Shown one piece after another: positions 49,791 through 60,364 of a stretch of 64,000 nucleotides of DNA. The stretch covers positions 31,599,502 through 31,663,501 of the forward strand of contig NC_059477.1 of assembly GCF_018139145.2 (NCBI RefSeq). Direction: 5' to 3'. A program made the position numbers and the translations under genes. The notes under the pieces were generated by a model. That model saw only the letters and a program-made list of their open reading frames with translations. It was not told the origin of the DNA and did no database searches. How positions within the stretch are numbered: the stretch's first letter is position 1; each line of letters starts with the position of its first letter. Origin of the DNA: Gymnogyps californianus (taxonomy: Eukaryota; Chordata; Aves; Accipitriformes; Cathartidae).

Positions 49791-51039
49791 AGGTTTTTTT
49801 TCCTTCCTTAGTTGAATCAGCTTGAGAAAGGAAAAAAAAAGCAAGCCTCATTATTTTACTTCTGTTCCTAATCAATTACTTCTGCGTCTCTTGCTCAAAC
49901 ATTTGGGAAGCTTAAAATTCAACAGAAATAGAGATCTTGTTGTGTTGGGTTTTGTTTTAATTAAAACTGGAAATGCTTCTCTTGGTGCTGGGCTTTGCAA
50001 CAGCATAATCTTGCAGACCTAATTTTGGAGAGTGCCTCTGGACCGATACCATCCCTATGCAATCCTTTCCCATAGGTACAAACTTGTCTTTGAGTTTTTG
50101 GGCTCATACTACTAGGCCTCAGTCAAGCACAACTGCAACTCTTCAATAAGGCTGCACTAGCGTATCTGTAAGTAGAGTTCGGCTCTTGCACTTTTCATGG
50201 ACGTCCAAGTCCTTTGAGAGCTTTGTAAATGGATAGCAGAGCGGGCTGCCAGAAAACAAAGAGTTTTCATTAAATGATAACATCTTTCCAAACTAAAAAC
50301 AGAAATTGTACTACTTATGGGAAGGTTCTAGTCCTCTCAGACCACAAGTATCACAGTTAAGGTTAGTGCAGCCCAACCGTACACTAGTATAACTTTTTGA
50401 AATAGTTTAAGAGTGTTTGCCTTGTGTTAGCAATCAAGAATCCAGGGTGGTAAATTCTCATCCACGGGTCATTCCACTGAAATGAGTAACACTTCATGCA
50501 TTTGTACAGATTGCAAAAGTGAGTTTTATTCTGCAGGCTCAGATCTTACACTTGCAAGAACAGAATGGCTTCCTCACCAGAAATTCAACCTGAACTCTGC
50601 CCTCAGTTAGTTTAAAGTGTCTCTTTTCTCTTTGTCTACATCGCAGTGCTCCTGAGTGAAAGAGAGAGTCTGGTTATGCCCAGACAAAGTGCAGACAGAT
50701 GTTTTGGCATTCCCCTGCAGAGCTTCTCTGATACAACGCTGCTCTGATGTACAAGCAGTGCTGCTGCTGCAGTCCCTACCCACGTCCCAGCCATCCTCCC
50801 CCGCCAGTAAAAATCTGCTGTTGCCTTTTACCACCACAGCTACTCCAGTTCTTCACCAGGCATGTATCACACCAGGCTCCTCATGCCAAAAGCTTCCTAT
50901 ACCACTATCCCTATTTTCTGCCTTCCAGCTTTATAGTCCTTATCTCCTGCTATCTATCTGCTCAGTTCTGCTCTGCAATCTCTGCTGTTCCAGTTCTCCC
51001 AAACGTTTGCAGCTGTCAGTGCTACTGTCTTCTTTGGCC

Positions 51040-51520
51040 AGTAGCATCCTTAGAAAGCATTCAGAGAAGAGCCATCAGGCAATAAGGATTGAAAAAACAC
51101 AGAAGAATCCAGTATCATACTGAAATATCACAGAGAAATTAAGAGATTACTTGATTGCAGTTCACAAGTACTTCCACAGCAAGAAAATGTGATGCTCTGC
51201 TCTTCAGATGAGAGCATAACACGACCAAGAACCTAGCAACTGAAAAACTAAGAGGCAACATAATCGCAAGGGCTGCTGAATTTTAAACACTTAACCAAGA
51301 ACTGCAGGATGTTCTTTTCCTTCAGAAATATTTAAATTGAAGTTGGATGCTTGTTTAGAATAGTTGACCAGCTTGAACATGAATCAGCTCAGGGAAGTTC
51401 TGTGCCTTCAGGGAAGACAGATAAAATGACTGAAAGCACCTTTCTGGAGTTACCGTCCATCACTGTGGGAGGAAGGACTAGATGGGGAAGAATCCCAGGA
51501 ATCAAAAATAAAATGTAAAC
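51040..51520 (+). mobile_element. CR1 LINE 3' relic
   Basis: The copy starts with AGAAAGCATTCAGAGAAGAG, like the CR1 'caaagagccaga' block. It continues through degraded coding sequence to AATCAGCTCAGGGAAGTTCT at about 51,383 and to the terminal GGAAGGACTAGATGGGG near 51,471, the usual '...gactagatgacc' CR1 end. The middle is strongly diverged. The right-hand end of a 155-codon chance ORF runs into this relic. Confidence 0.6.
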
Positions 51521-52514
51521 TAAAGGGTGAAATGCTAAAAACCCAGTTCACATGCATTCTCGCACAAGTCAATATTCTTCATTCAAGTAAAGATGAACTG
51601 ACCGTAGAAAAGACTGCTTCCCTAAAGTATACCATCTCCAAATCTGCCAATGAGTTTTCAATGAAAAATTAAATTTAGGTGTGTCAGCCTTGATACACTT
51701 TGTCTTTATGAAACTAGGAATGAAATATAACATTGGGAGTAATCTTATCCAATTTTCTTAACTAATTTAGCATTTTGGATGCCTTAGCTTATGAACTTAA
51801 CAGAGAGATTCTTGGCAAAGAAGGATGGCATTGTAACTTCAGCCTTCTTAAAATTAACTCACACCAGCTATTCTCAGTAGTACCATCATTATCTGCGAAA
51901 CTGTGCTCAAATGAAGAATCAATAAATAAATATGAAGAAGAAATTTAGGGAAAAAATGAAGTGCTATTAGCATTCCAGGAGTATAATAAACTCATAATTC
52001 TCCGAGGCAAAGCAGTGAAGCCTGGATTTGCAAAGCAACCACAGACAAGGAGGTGTGCAAAGCTCATTCCAAATATAAGTTGGTTTAATATTTCAAAGAC
52101 CCATTAGAGGGAACACATAGCATTAGCAATATCATGGTTTGTATTCCTGATGTACAGTCCTAGACAAATACAGAAGGTATCTAGTAAATTACTCTCTCGG
52201 GAACAATTTCTGTTGGTTAAGGGGGGGGAAATGTTAAATTTTAAAGATGTTAATCACTTGCTTTTGTTTTAATTCAATCTGTATACATGCATGTCTGGCA
52301 TGCATATAAAAATACAAAATATAGGAATGATCCCTAGTTCATCTTCAAAATATTGGGACCAATTGTGCACATTTGGTCAGGGTACTTTTTTTCTCAAACT
52401 GTAGTCACACTAACTTGAACTGAACTGCTTAGGTGAGTAAAGGATTTGCACAATCAAGCTACCTACTGGCAATGTTTAGCAAGGAGATAAATGCATAGTC
52501 TTGTAAGGCACAAG

Positions 52515-52612
52515 TCTAGGGCTCTGATTCAGGAAAGCAATGAGATGAAACATTTCATTCGTAAGATTTAATCACATATTTAGAATTAAGTATGTGAATA
52601 AGTGTGTTCAGG
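52515..52612. repeat. Palindromic repeat relic (long-arm type)
   Basis: GGGCTCTGATTCAGGAAAGC, TTAATCACATATTTAGAATT and AAGTATGTGAATAAGTGTGT resemble '...gggcctgattcaggaaagcacttaagcacatgcttaac tttaagcatgtgcttaagtgc'. It lies directly 5' of the MIR-derived element at 52.6-52.9 kb. Confidence 0.55.
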
Positions 52613-52614
52613 GG

Positions 52615-52900
52615 TTGTAACCTTGCCTCTGCTACTAATGCACTCTATGACCTTGAGCAAGTCACGTAAGACCAGACTTTTCACAGACCTCAAAGTCTAA
52701 TTCGTACTGATTTCAGTTGCTGCCAATCCTACTTGACACCTATCTGCATCATTATGTTTCATGGTATCTTTAACAGATGAGCAAAAAATTCTACAGGCCA
52801 TAGTCCTTTTATGCCTCAGTTTCTCTCCCTGATGATTATTACTTCTGACTGCTGAGCATGGTTGTCAAAACGGAAATAAGGGTAAGTTGTACTATTATAT
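52615..52900 (+). mobile_element. MIR-derived SINE with internal extra segment
   Basis: CTATGACCTTGAGCAAGTCA at 52,645-52,664 is the MIR core, and ATGCCTCAGTTTCTCTCCCT at 52,811-52,830 is the next MIR block, displaced by about 140 bases. The piece between them contains ACTGATTTCAGTTGC near 52,708, related to the 'attgacttcaatgg' palindromes. The split layout resembles the copy at 46.3-46.8 kb. Confidence 0.65.
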
Positions 52901-52989
52901 CACTTGATTCTCCTCACAAAGCAAGAACTGTGGAATTCTTCATAATTTGTATTACGTGTTACTTGACATCATCCTTCAGCAATATTGGA

Positions 52990-53028
52990 ACAGCGCACAG
53001 TTACAGCGCATAGTCACAGTGCATAGTC
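52990..53028. repeat. Three imperfect 13-base tandem units
   Basis: ACAGCGCACAGTT, ACAGCGCATAGTC and ACAGTGCATAGTC follow each other at 52,990, 53,003 and 53,016. Neighbouring units differ at one or two positions, which looks like stepwise slippage or duplication. Confidence 0.85.
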
Positions 53029-56000
53029 CTCTCTTGCTCATGTTGAATAAAGGACGTATCTTTATCCTACCCCAAGCCACTAATGATATTCTTTCCCCTG
53101 TTGTCTTTTATTTTGAGTAGGTGGTTACTAGCTGCAATTACAACTAAGAGCTAAGCTCTCTTAGACTTGAGGAGCACCTTGGACATAGGCAGAAACTGAG
53201 TCTCAGCTTTGTATTTTTAATGAAAATGCCCTTCATATGTGGAGTGGACCCCAAAAAGGTCAGAGAGTGAAATATTAAGTGATTTATAAATATAGACTGA
53301 TTGCCCTGTCCAAACCATGTGTTTGAAAATCTCCTTTTGGCAGACAATCATCTTCAATCAGGAAGAGAGAGCAGAAAAAGGAACGTGAGGCAGGGCAGGG
53401 GGATCAGTAATCACTCTAACAAACTTTTGAGACCTAGCCAATTTTTCCTTCCCTGCATTATATATACAGGCTCCAAAAAGCATCTCTTTCTATGTTCTTG
53501 AATTTACTACATTATGCTGTCAAACTGAGTTATCCAGAGTGAACTTCCTACCCTTTCCTTTCTTGTCTTCTTATTTTTTTTCCCCTAATCTTTGATCTAT
53601 TGTAAATCAGCATCGGAGGAGATAAATAAGCAACCTTTAGCTGAAACAGCAGGCTAAACAACTTCCACGTGGCCAGGCAACACAGCAAAGCAATTAAACC
53701 TGCCCAACAAACTATCCGTAGTCAGCATCCTCTTCCCTTAAGAGGCTGGCCCCAAAGTGTTCCCAGATTTAGTTCCTAATCTTACCTCTGAGTTATGCAG
53801 ATGGTCCCAGCACCCACTCAAAACCTCTTTGAAGTTACTATGAATCTACACAGCTAGGTAAGCTCATTCGCCCCGATTCTGTTGCAAGAATGAGGATGTG
53901 GCCAAGGTCTCATCGGAGTTTGTTACCTGCCCCTCGAGAAGACAGGCAGGATCTTCTCCTTTCTCACATAACTAGTCATAACTGTCACGGCCATATTTTG
54001 GAAACACCAATTTGATCTCTGAGTCAGGACACTTTCATACCACATCAGAAATTTTCATTCTGTTATCCTTTCAAATAAAGTTAAAGCTATTTTTTCATTT
54101 TTACTCTACATCAGTAACCTGCACAAGGTTTGCACTTGAAATGAAAAATACTACTTTTAAAATGACAAACACTGAACACAGGACATTCGTTAGCACTAAA
54201 AAAAGCCCTCTCTGTCTATGGAGGAGCATAATTCATTCACTGATACACGCACCCACATTTTCTCCAAGGAGTTTCACAAATTCACATGCACTCCCAGCAC
54301 TAAATTTTGCATTTCAATCTAGGCATTAGCTATAAAAGATGTGTAAAATCTTATGTAGTCAGACAGAAGCTGTTCCCTATTGGCTACATAATAAGCATCT
54401 TAGGTGGCTCCAGGGTATAAAATTATTCCAAAAGGGGTGTGGAAAAGATTACACTGCATAAATTGGTTCCAGATCCACCTGTTCCAGGTGCCAGCAAATA
54501 TATTTTGTCAAAGCCATCTGCTTGTCTTAAAAGCTAACAGTTTTTGAAGACTATGGCACAAGCAATCTGCAAAATATACAAACTTCAGAAGCCACAAACC
54601 CTTAAACTGCAAATAGCTTATAGATCATCTACGTAGGACTTAGCCTGGCTGTTCTGCAGGACTGCAGACAGCATCTCTGCTTAACATCTGAGTATATCCA
54701 GCATCAGGGTATGTCCTCCATAGCACAGAGGGTTCAAGGCTACTGGAGGATCCATTTGGCATCACCAGATCCTCACATGCTATTCCCAATTACAGAGGCT
54801 GCCTCATGGGTTTGAAGTTATGATTAAGCTTTTGAGTGCAACACAGTATTTGGCAGAGATAAAACGGATGACTATGGTTCTTCTCTGCAGGTTGCTACAT
54901 CCCAGCTGGTCACATGTTGCTGCACAATGGATAAAGTCAAACCTTTGAAACTGGTACTCTGCAATTTATTTGGCTTCCAGCAAGAGCCTAATAGGGAGTA
55001 CGTTATATCAAGACTAGCAAGCCCATAAGCATTTAGCCTGCTCAACAAAGCAGGTGACCCACAAAGGTCAGACACTGCTCCGGTTTGTGTTTATCAGGGT
55101 CTGATCATGTCAGGTGCTGTTTCCTGGAGACGCGTTAACAAGAATGAAGAAAATGTAGCACCTTGTAAGATCAAGCTCCTTCACAGCAGCTTCTGGCAAG
55201 AAAATACCCTGTGCTGTCTCCACAAATGACCCCTTACTGAAAAACAATGAAATTACACGGATGATTTATAAACTCCCAAGGTGTTCACAGTTGATTTGGG
55301 GATTAAGACTAGTAATCAGCATGTTTACTTATGATCTCATTTAAAGCTCACTAAAAAGTAAATAAAGACACACCAGTCCTTAACCAGCACAGTGCTTTGG
55401 TATATGCTTAATTATAAGCACATGAATAGCCCTGTCACCACTTCAGAGTCATACTCTGTAACTTAGTAACATCCTTCACATGCAAATTACCTCCCAGACT
55501 TATTTCATTCCAAAACAAAACAAACCCGTTTGGTTTGTAGATACATATTTGATAACAGTAATACTTCTAGAGTATCACTACTCATACACTTATCATCAGA
55601 AAATCACTTTGAGTGATTTTGTGTGGACCTTAAAAATTTGTGCTTTATATGAATGCTGAAGCAGAGGTAACTTTGGGAGTCGCAGAGCTGTAGTCAAGGA
55701 GACCTTGCATACTCAAAGTCACAGTTGTGCTGTTGGAGCTCTGCTGCACTTTGTTCACATGGTTTGAGCCTGGGGTAAGGAATAACTGCTGTCATGCAGT
55801 ATTTTTTTGGAGACCAATGAGAACAGAGGTGAAATAAATACTGAGGCTAACTGTACTTGAAGAATAATCAAGCAAGGCACTGTCCACAAAAGTTGCAGGC
55901 TCAAATACCTGTTGAAGCCTTGTATCTCATATTCAGACAGCTCCCACTGAAACTAATGAAAATTGCCACCATGGACAGAGATGGGATGAGTCCTGGTATT

Positions 56001-57199
56001 GGGCACGCTGGAGGAGTCAGCAGCCCGCAGCGTAAAAGGAAGAGAAACAATCCCTACAATAAGACTAGCTGACATACTCCCTTCAGTGAGTTGTTTTTTC
56101 CTCCTTAAAAAGAAAAAAAGGCAACAGAATGATAACAAAGAACTGTTGACTTGATCCTCAAAGTCAACAACACTCATATTCGGACACAGCCCGTTTCAAG
56201 GCACAGCAGGGATAGTGCTATAATACTCCACGGTTTGTCTCCTGGACTAAATCACAAGGATTCAACCTAAAATAGTGGCAGTTCACAGTATTCAGTCTCT
56301 AAAAGTTAAGTCCATCACTTAAGACTGACTTTGCAATCTCAGCATGACTTGATACTACGTATCTGCTGCACAACAAACACCAATGAATTTCGCCCCTGGA
56401 GAACCATTCTGAATTGCCTCCACCACGATCTGCAGCTGCTTAAATTACCCTTTTTCAGTCTTACACCAGAAATGACCTGGCTGGGCATGATCTGAAGCGA
56501 GGCAAATCCAGTTGCAGACTTCACACTGGACTGCCCCTAAACTCTGGATCTTGGCACTGCCCCAGCAGTGGAACATCTTCACATTACTATGACAGACTCC
56601 TTATTCCTCACCACTTACCCTCTGTCTTGGGGCTAGTCTGCACTTGCTGCTGCAGCTCTTGCCATGAAGGCAGTGAGCAACACTTAGGAGACCTGACAAA
56701 GCTGGAGTCCAGTGCATGGCTTTCCGATGACAGACCCTTGGTAAAATTACCCATGGCTCTCAGTAAAAAATGAACTAAGAAATGCTAATCTAATGATTCC
56801 AGGCGTATAGATAAATAAAAGGTGAAAAGGCTTTTAAATGCATTCTAAAACCAATATTTTATAAGACGGATCAATATATTTCTCTAGGCTGGAAACAAAT
56901 GAGTTCTCAAAGAAAGTTAAATTTAGAGAAGAAAATGTTTGGTTTTCTTACTACAGAAAAGAGTGATGACAATTCCTTGGAGGGCATTTATATGAACAGC
57001 AATCCAAAGCTAGGGCTTCACCATGCTCTCCCTAAAATCAGTGGAATAAGAACAGGTTAAGGTTACTGCTGTCAGCCCACTTAACGTGAACAAAAGTAGC
57101 TTTGCAGTCATACAGCATTGTCCTTAATTTCCAAGCTTTCACTGGTCAAACCGGCATATGGAAGTGATGCAACCACAAAGTAAAACAATGACAGCTTTG

Positions 57200-57290
57200 A
57201 TCCTGCATCTTTTACACAGTCAGTTAACTTCCCTGATGTCTTTACAAGGAATCACCTGAATAAGGGTTAGCGGATAACACCCTAAATTCC
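57200..57290. repeat. Palindromic repeat relic
   Basis: TTTGATCCTGCATCTTTTAC, ACAGTCAGTTAACTTCCCTG and ATCACCTGAATAAGGGTTAG resemble 'gatcctgcaa...ttacacacatgagtaacttccattgacttcaat...cacatgagtaagggttgc'. The centre is diverged. Confidence 0.45.
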
Positions 57291-58876
57291 CACATCCCAG
57301 TAGATACAGCACACATCAGTACTCAAGGCAGAAAGGCAGCCGCGCAGCGGATTGCTTTGTGGTATTGTTTGATACTGCCCCCTTTTGCCAAACAGCAAGT
57401 CAACAGCCTAGACTTCACACAGAAACTTTTCATGTCATGTATTCGTTTTCAGGAAAACATCTTCATGCAGATGGTCTTATTTAACCCTAGTATGACTGCT
57501 CACATGATTATTAATCCTGACTAAAATAGAAGTCCATTGTTCAAGCCATGTTTAATATCACAGAGTGAGACTGCTCTCCAGGAACATTTTCTCTCACAAG
57601 GACCCATCATGTCTCAGCCCAAGTCAAACAGGACTTTTACAACTGACTACAAGGTAAGAAGCAAAGACCATGAAGTCTGGGTGTATGTTCCCCCAAGTCA
57701 GCTGTCTGCCTGGAGAATAAAGGGCAATCATTCTGGATGACCAAAGCCGTTCTGTTTGGCCACTTGTCTCATCTTACTGCAAAGAAACTAAAATCCCACG
57801 GCACCACTTGTATTGAGTTTCTATCAGGCTACACGCATTCCTACTGAGCCCACCCCCATGCCATCTTTTCGAGTCTACATGAATTGATCGGGGCCACCTT
57901 GTTAAAAGTCATTCCCCACACAGACCCTCATCCCCTACATTTCTCTGTTCAAGCCTTTTGTCTTCTGGGGTTGTGCTTTTTCACTCGCTGGAGTTTGCAC
58001 ATTTTCTCCTCCCTGGTTGCCCCAGCTCTTTGCGGGAAGGGAGGTCATGGAGGGCAGCCACTGCCAATTCCATCAGCCTAACAGGCTGGGGGGATGAACA
58101 AAGCAAATATCTATATTCTGAATGGTGGGATCTTTCTCCCCACCATGACTTCAGGATTAACATGTCCCTGACATGGGAGGACAAAAACTTAACCTCTCTG
58201 AGGAAAGAAAGCAAGATAGAGAGAAAAAAAGGAGAAATTGCCTCCACTTCACTGAAAACGCAAGAGGCATAACATAAAATGCAGAGGTCCCCTACTATAG
58301 CCTGCCTAGTGCAGACTCTATTTATCATCCAATCTGAACAGAAAAGTTTTAATCCAAAAGGGAGGAAAAATGAAAAAAAGATATGGATGATTCAAGTGGC
58401 TGTTTAAAAATGAAATCTCTATTAAAAAATCTGGTTAAATATCAGCAGGATTTTTCTTTTTCCTGTTGCCTTCTTCTCTGCAGTTTATGACCAGTTTTCT
58501 CCCTTGGGTGCTTACAAATCACACATATAATCAAGAGAGCACTTTTCTGTATGAGTAGCTTGTTCTAGCTACTCTCACTCCTCCTCCTTGCCTTCACTCA
58601 CCCGGGATCTCTACTGATCTCAAACAGCAGTAAGAATCAAAGCCCATTATAACTTTTAGCTTAGTTGGTTTCTATTGTGTTCACAGTGCAGTCGGCTTGG
58701 GGTCTCAGCCTACCACTGAACCCATCCAGAGGCAAAGAGAGCTAACCTCTTGCCGCTCAGACTATAATTTAGGAAAAGAAGTATTTTCTGTAATGAGAGG
58801 GAACACTTGCACAACAAAAAATTAAACTTTACTATGATCCCAAACTGATATATCCATACATAAATAGTTCAAGGAC

Positions 58877-58936
58877 AAAAAAGAAAAAAAAATTAAAACA
58901 CAACCAAAAATAAAAATTAAAAAAAAAAAACAAACA
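58877..58936. repeat. A-rich low-complexity tract
   Basis: Sixty bases are nearly all A with scattered C, T and G, ending in A12 and CAAACAGG. It could be a very old poly(A)-type tail, but there is no recognisable retrocopy body upstream. Confidence 0.8.
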
Positions 58937-59252
58937 GGACCTGGCATCTACCATGTTTGGAGACCTTTTTTAGGGACAGGAAATTATCTAAGAGTCTAAA
59001 CTGAGCCAATAGAGGACAATGAACCTTTAGGACATAGATACTCCTCTATACTTACACTCCACCTAAAAGCCCATGAACAGACAGGTTCAGTACCGACTTG
59101 GCAAGCACACCTTTTGTTTGTTTCCTCTGAGGCGTAACAGTAAGCGTGCTCCTGGGCAGCACCGGGGAGCAGATGGTAGTGCTGGAAAATACAGATCTCC
59201 AACTTTTGGTGTAGGTGTTGGAGCTGGATCGACAAAGGTTGTTTCTGGGAAT

Positions 59253-59270
59253 CCCCCCCCCCCCCGCCCC
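59253..59270. repeat. Poly-C tract (C13 G C4)
   Basis: A run of 13 C followed by G and CCCC lies on the left approach to the CpG island. Similar runs are at 17,978-17,989 (C12), 36,793-36,809 (C5 A C9) and 38,000-38,008 (G9). Homopolymers of this length are prone to sequencing and length error. Confidence 0.85.
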
Positions 59271-60020
59271 ATAAGTTTCTAACAATACACGGAGCTAAGG
59301 AGCCGCACAAGGCTCTCTGCTTCCCTCTCCCTCTCCCCTTCGCTTTTGATCTCCATCAGGACGTGAGCTGAAATTTAATGGGCCACCCCTACCACAAAGA
59401 CAAATTACCATCTGAAAAAAAAAAAATCATTAACATCCCTCCGTCTGGGCTATCCGGCATCCCACCACTGCACCCCCTTCCCTCTCGCCACAGCCCCGCT
59501 CAGCGGGTTTAGGGAGAGCTGGGAAGGTGGGGGGGAGAGAAAGAGGAAAGAAACCACCTCCACTGCCACCTCCTATCTAACGTCCTCTCCAGCGCTGCTG
59601 GACTACAAAAACGGCGACAAGAAAAGCCCCTTTCGCTCCACAGCCCGCGGGGGGCAGGAGGACGGCGCACCGGGCGCCATGCACAAGCACACACCCACGC
59701 CCCGCAGGGTGCCTCCGGCCCCTCCATCACCCCGCGGCGCTGCCCCGCGCCGGCCGCCGCAGGGCTGCGCCGGGGGCGGCGGAGCCGCGCAGCAGCCCGG
59801 GGCTCCCCACCTCCCCGGGATCCTCATCCCAGCGCAGCCCGCTCGCCCCGGCCCCCGCCAAGTTGGGAAGTTTGCGCGCCCCCTCCCCGCGGCCGGGCCC
59901 GCCGCCCGCCCCCCCGGCCCGCCGCGGCGCTGCGCTTACGGGGTGGCCGCCGGGCTCCCGGTGCGGAGCTCACCGGCACATCGCGCTCCGGTTGCCGCAG
60001 GAGCGGGGGCAGCCGCGGCG

Positions 60021-60079
60021 CGGCTCGGCTGGGCTCGGCTCGGCTCGGCTCGGCTCGGCTCGGCGGGGCTGGGCTCGGC
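60021..60079. repeat. (CGGCT)n pentanucleotide tandem repeat in the CpG island
   Basis: About eight units of CGGCT run from 60,021 with one GGGCT variant near the start. They break down into CGGCGGGGCTGGGCT and then CGGCG at the right end. The tract sits in the core of the CpG island, so it is probably in a promoter or 5' untranslated region. Pure GC-rich pentamer arrays expand and contract easily, so the copy number may differ between individuals. Confidence 0.9.
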
Positions 60080-60269
60080 GCGGGGCGAGCAGGGGAGGGG
60101 AGCGGCGTCTCTCCCCCGCCCGGCGCTTAGGGAGCGCCGCCTCGGGCCATGCGAGCGGCTGCGGGCAGCGTCCCCGCGGCGCGGCCGGAGTTGGGACCGA
60201 AGTCCTCCCCTGCGCTCCGCTGTCTCTTCCAGGCGGCTCCTATCAGCACGGCTTCAACTCTTTCCATCG

Positions 60270-60330
60270 GAGACCGGAGGGAGGAGGGGGAGGAGGCGGA
60301 GGAGGAGGAGGTAGGGAAGGAGGAGGGAGC
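60270..60330. repeat. GGA-rich purine tract
   Basis: About 60 bases are almost pure purine on the plus strand, built of GGA and GGAGGA units. Repeated G pairs and triplets could form a G-quadruplex or triplex. One plus-strand frame would read as a glutamate-rich stretch, but this is a by-product of the repeat and is not evidence of coding. The tract ends next to a short hairpin at 60,333-60,347 (arms GGGGCT and AGCCCC, 3-base loop). Confidence 0.8.
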
Positions 60331-60356
60331 TAGGGGCTGGCAGCCCCAACTCGCAC

Positions 60357-60364
60357 TGATGTCA
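60357..60364. promoter_or_regulatory. CRE-like site TGATGTCA
   Basis: TGATGTCA differs from the palindromic cAMP response element TGACGTCA by one base, at its central CpG. It is followed by the TA-rich patch ACTAATATATTCAAAG inside an otherwise GC-rich island. A single motif match is weak evidence. Its position in the island is the only reason to list it. Confidence 0.3.

Larger units (their letters stand above)
53035..59600. other. Unique non-coding stretch leading to the CpG island
   Basis: AT-rich on the left and centre, with one palindromic relic at 57.2 kb and a possible arm at 55.93-55.99 kb (CAGCTCCCACTGAAACTAAT). G+C rises from about 59,050 onward, through the C13 run at 59,253, into the island. 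No exon is recognised. Confidence 0.5.

Noticed and set aside
50656..51123. 155-codon plus-strand ORF rich in leucine, serine and cysteine
   Set aside because: It reflects a pyrimidine-rich stretch, and its end runs into the CR1 relic at 51.04 kb. No known protein is recognised.
57537..57740. 67-codon plus-strand ORF considered as an exon
   Set aside because: It looks more protein-like than most, but I recognise no family, and the flanks do not show a convincing acceptor-donor pair.
59679..60314. 211-codon plus-strand ORF through the (CGGCT)n array
   Set aside because: The frame crosses the tandem repeat and the GGA tract as low-complexity peptide. Nothing recognisable, so it is probably a GC-driven chance ORF.
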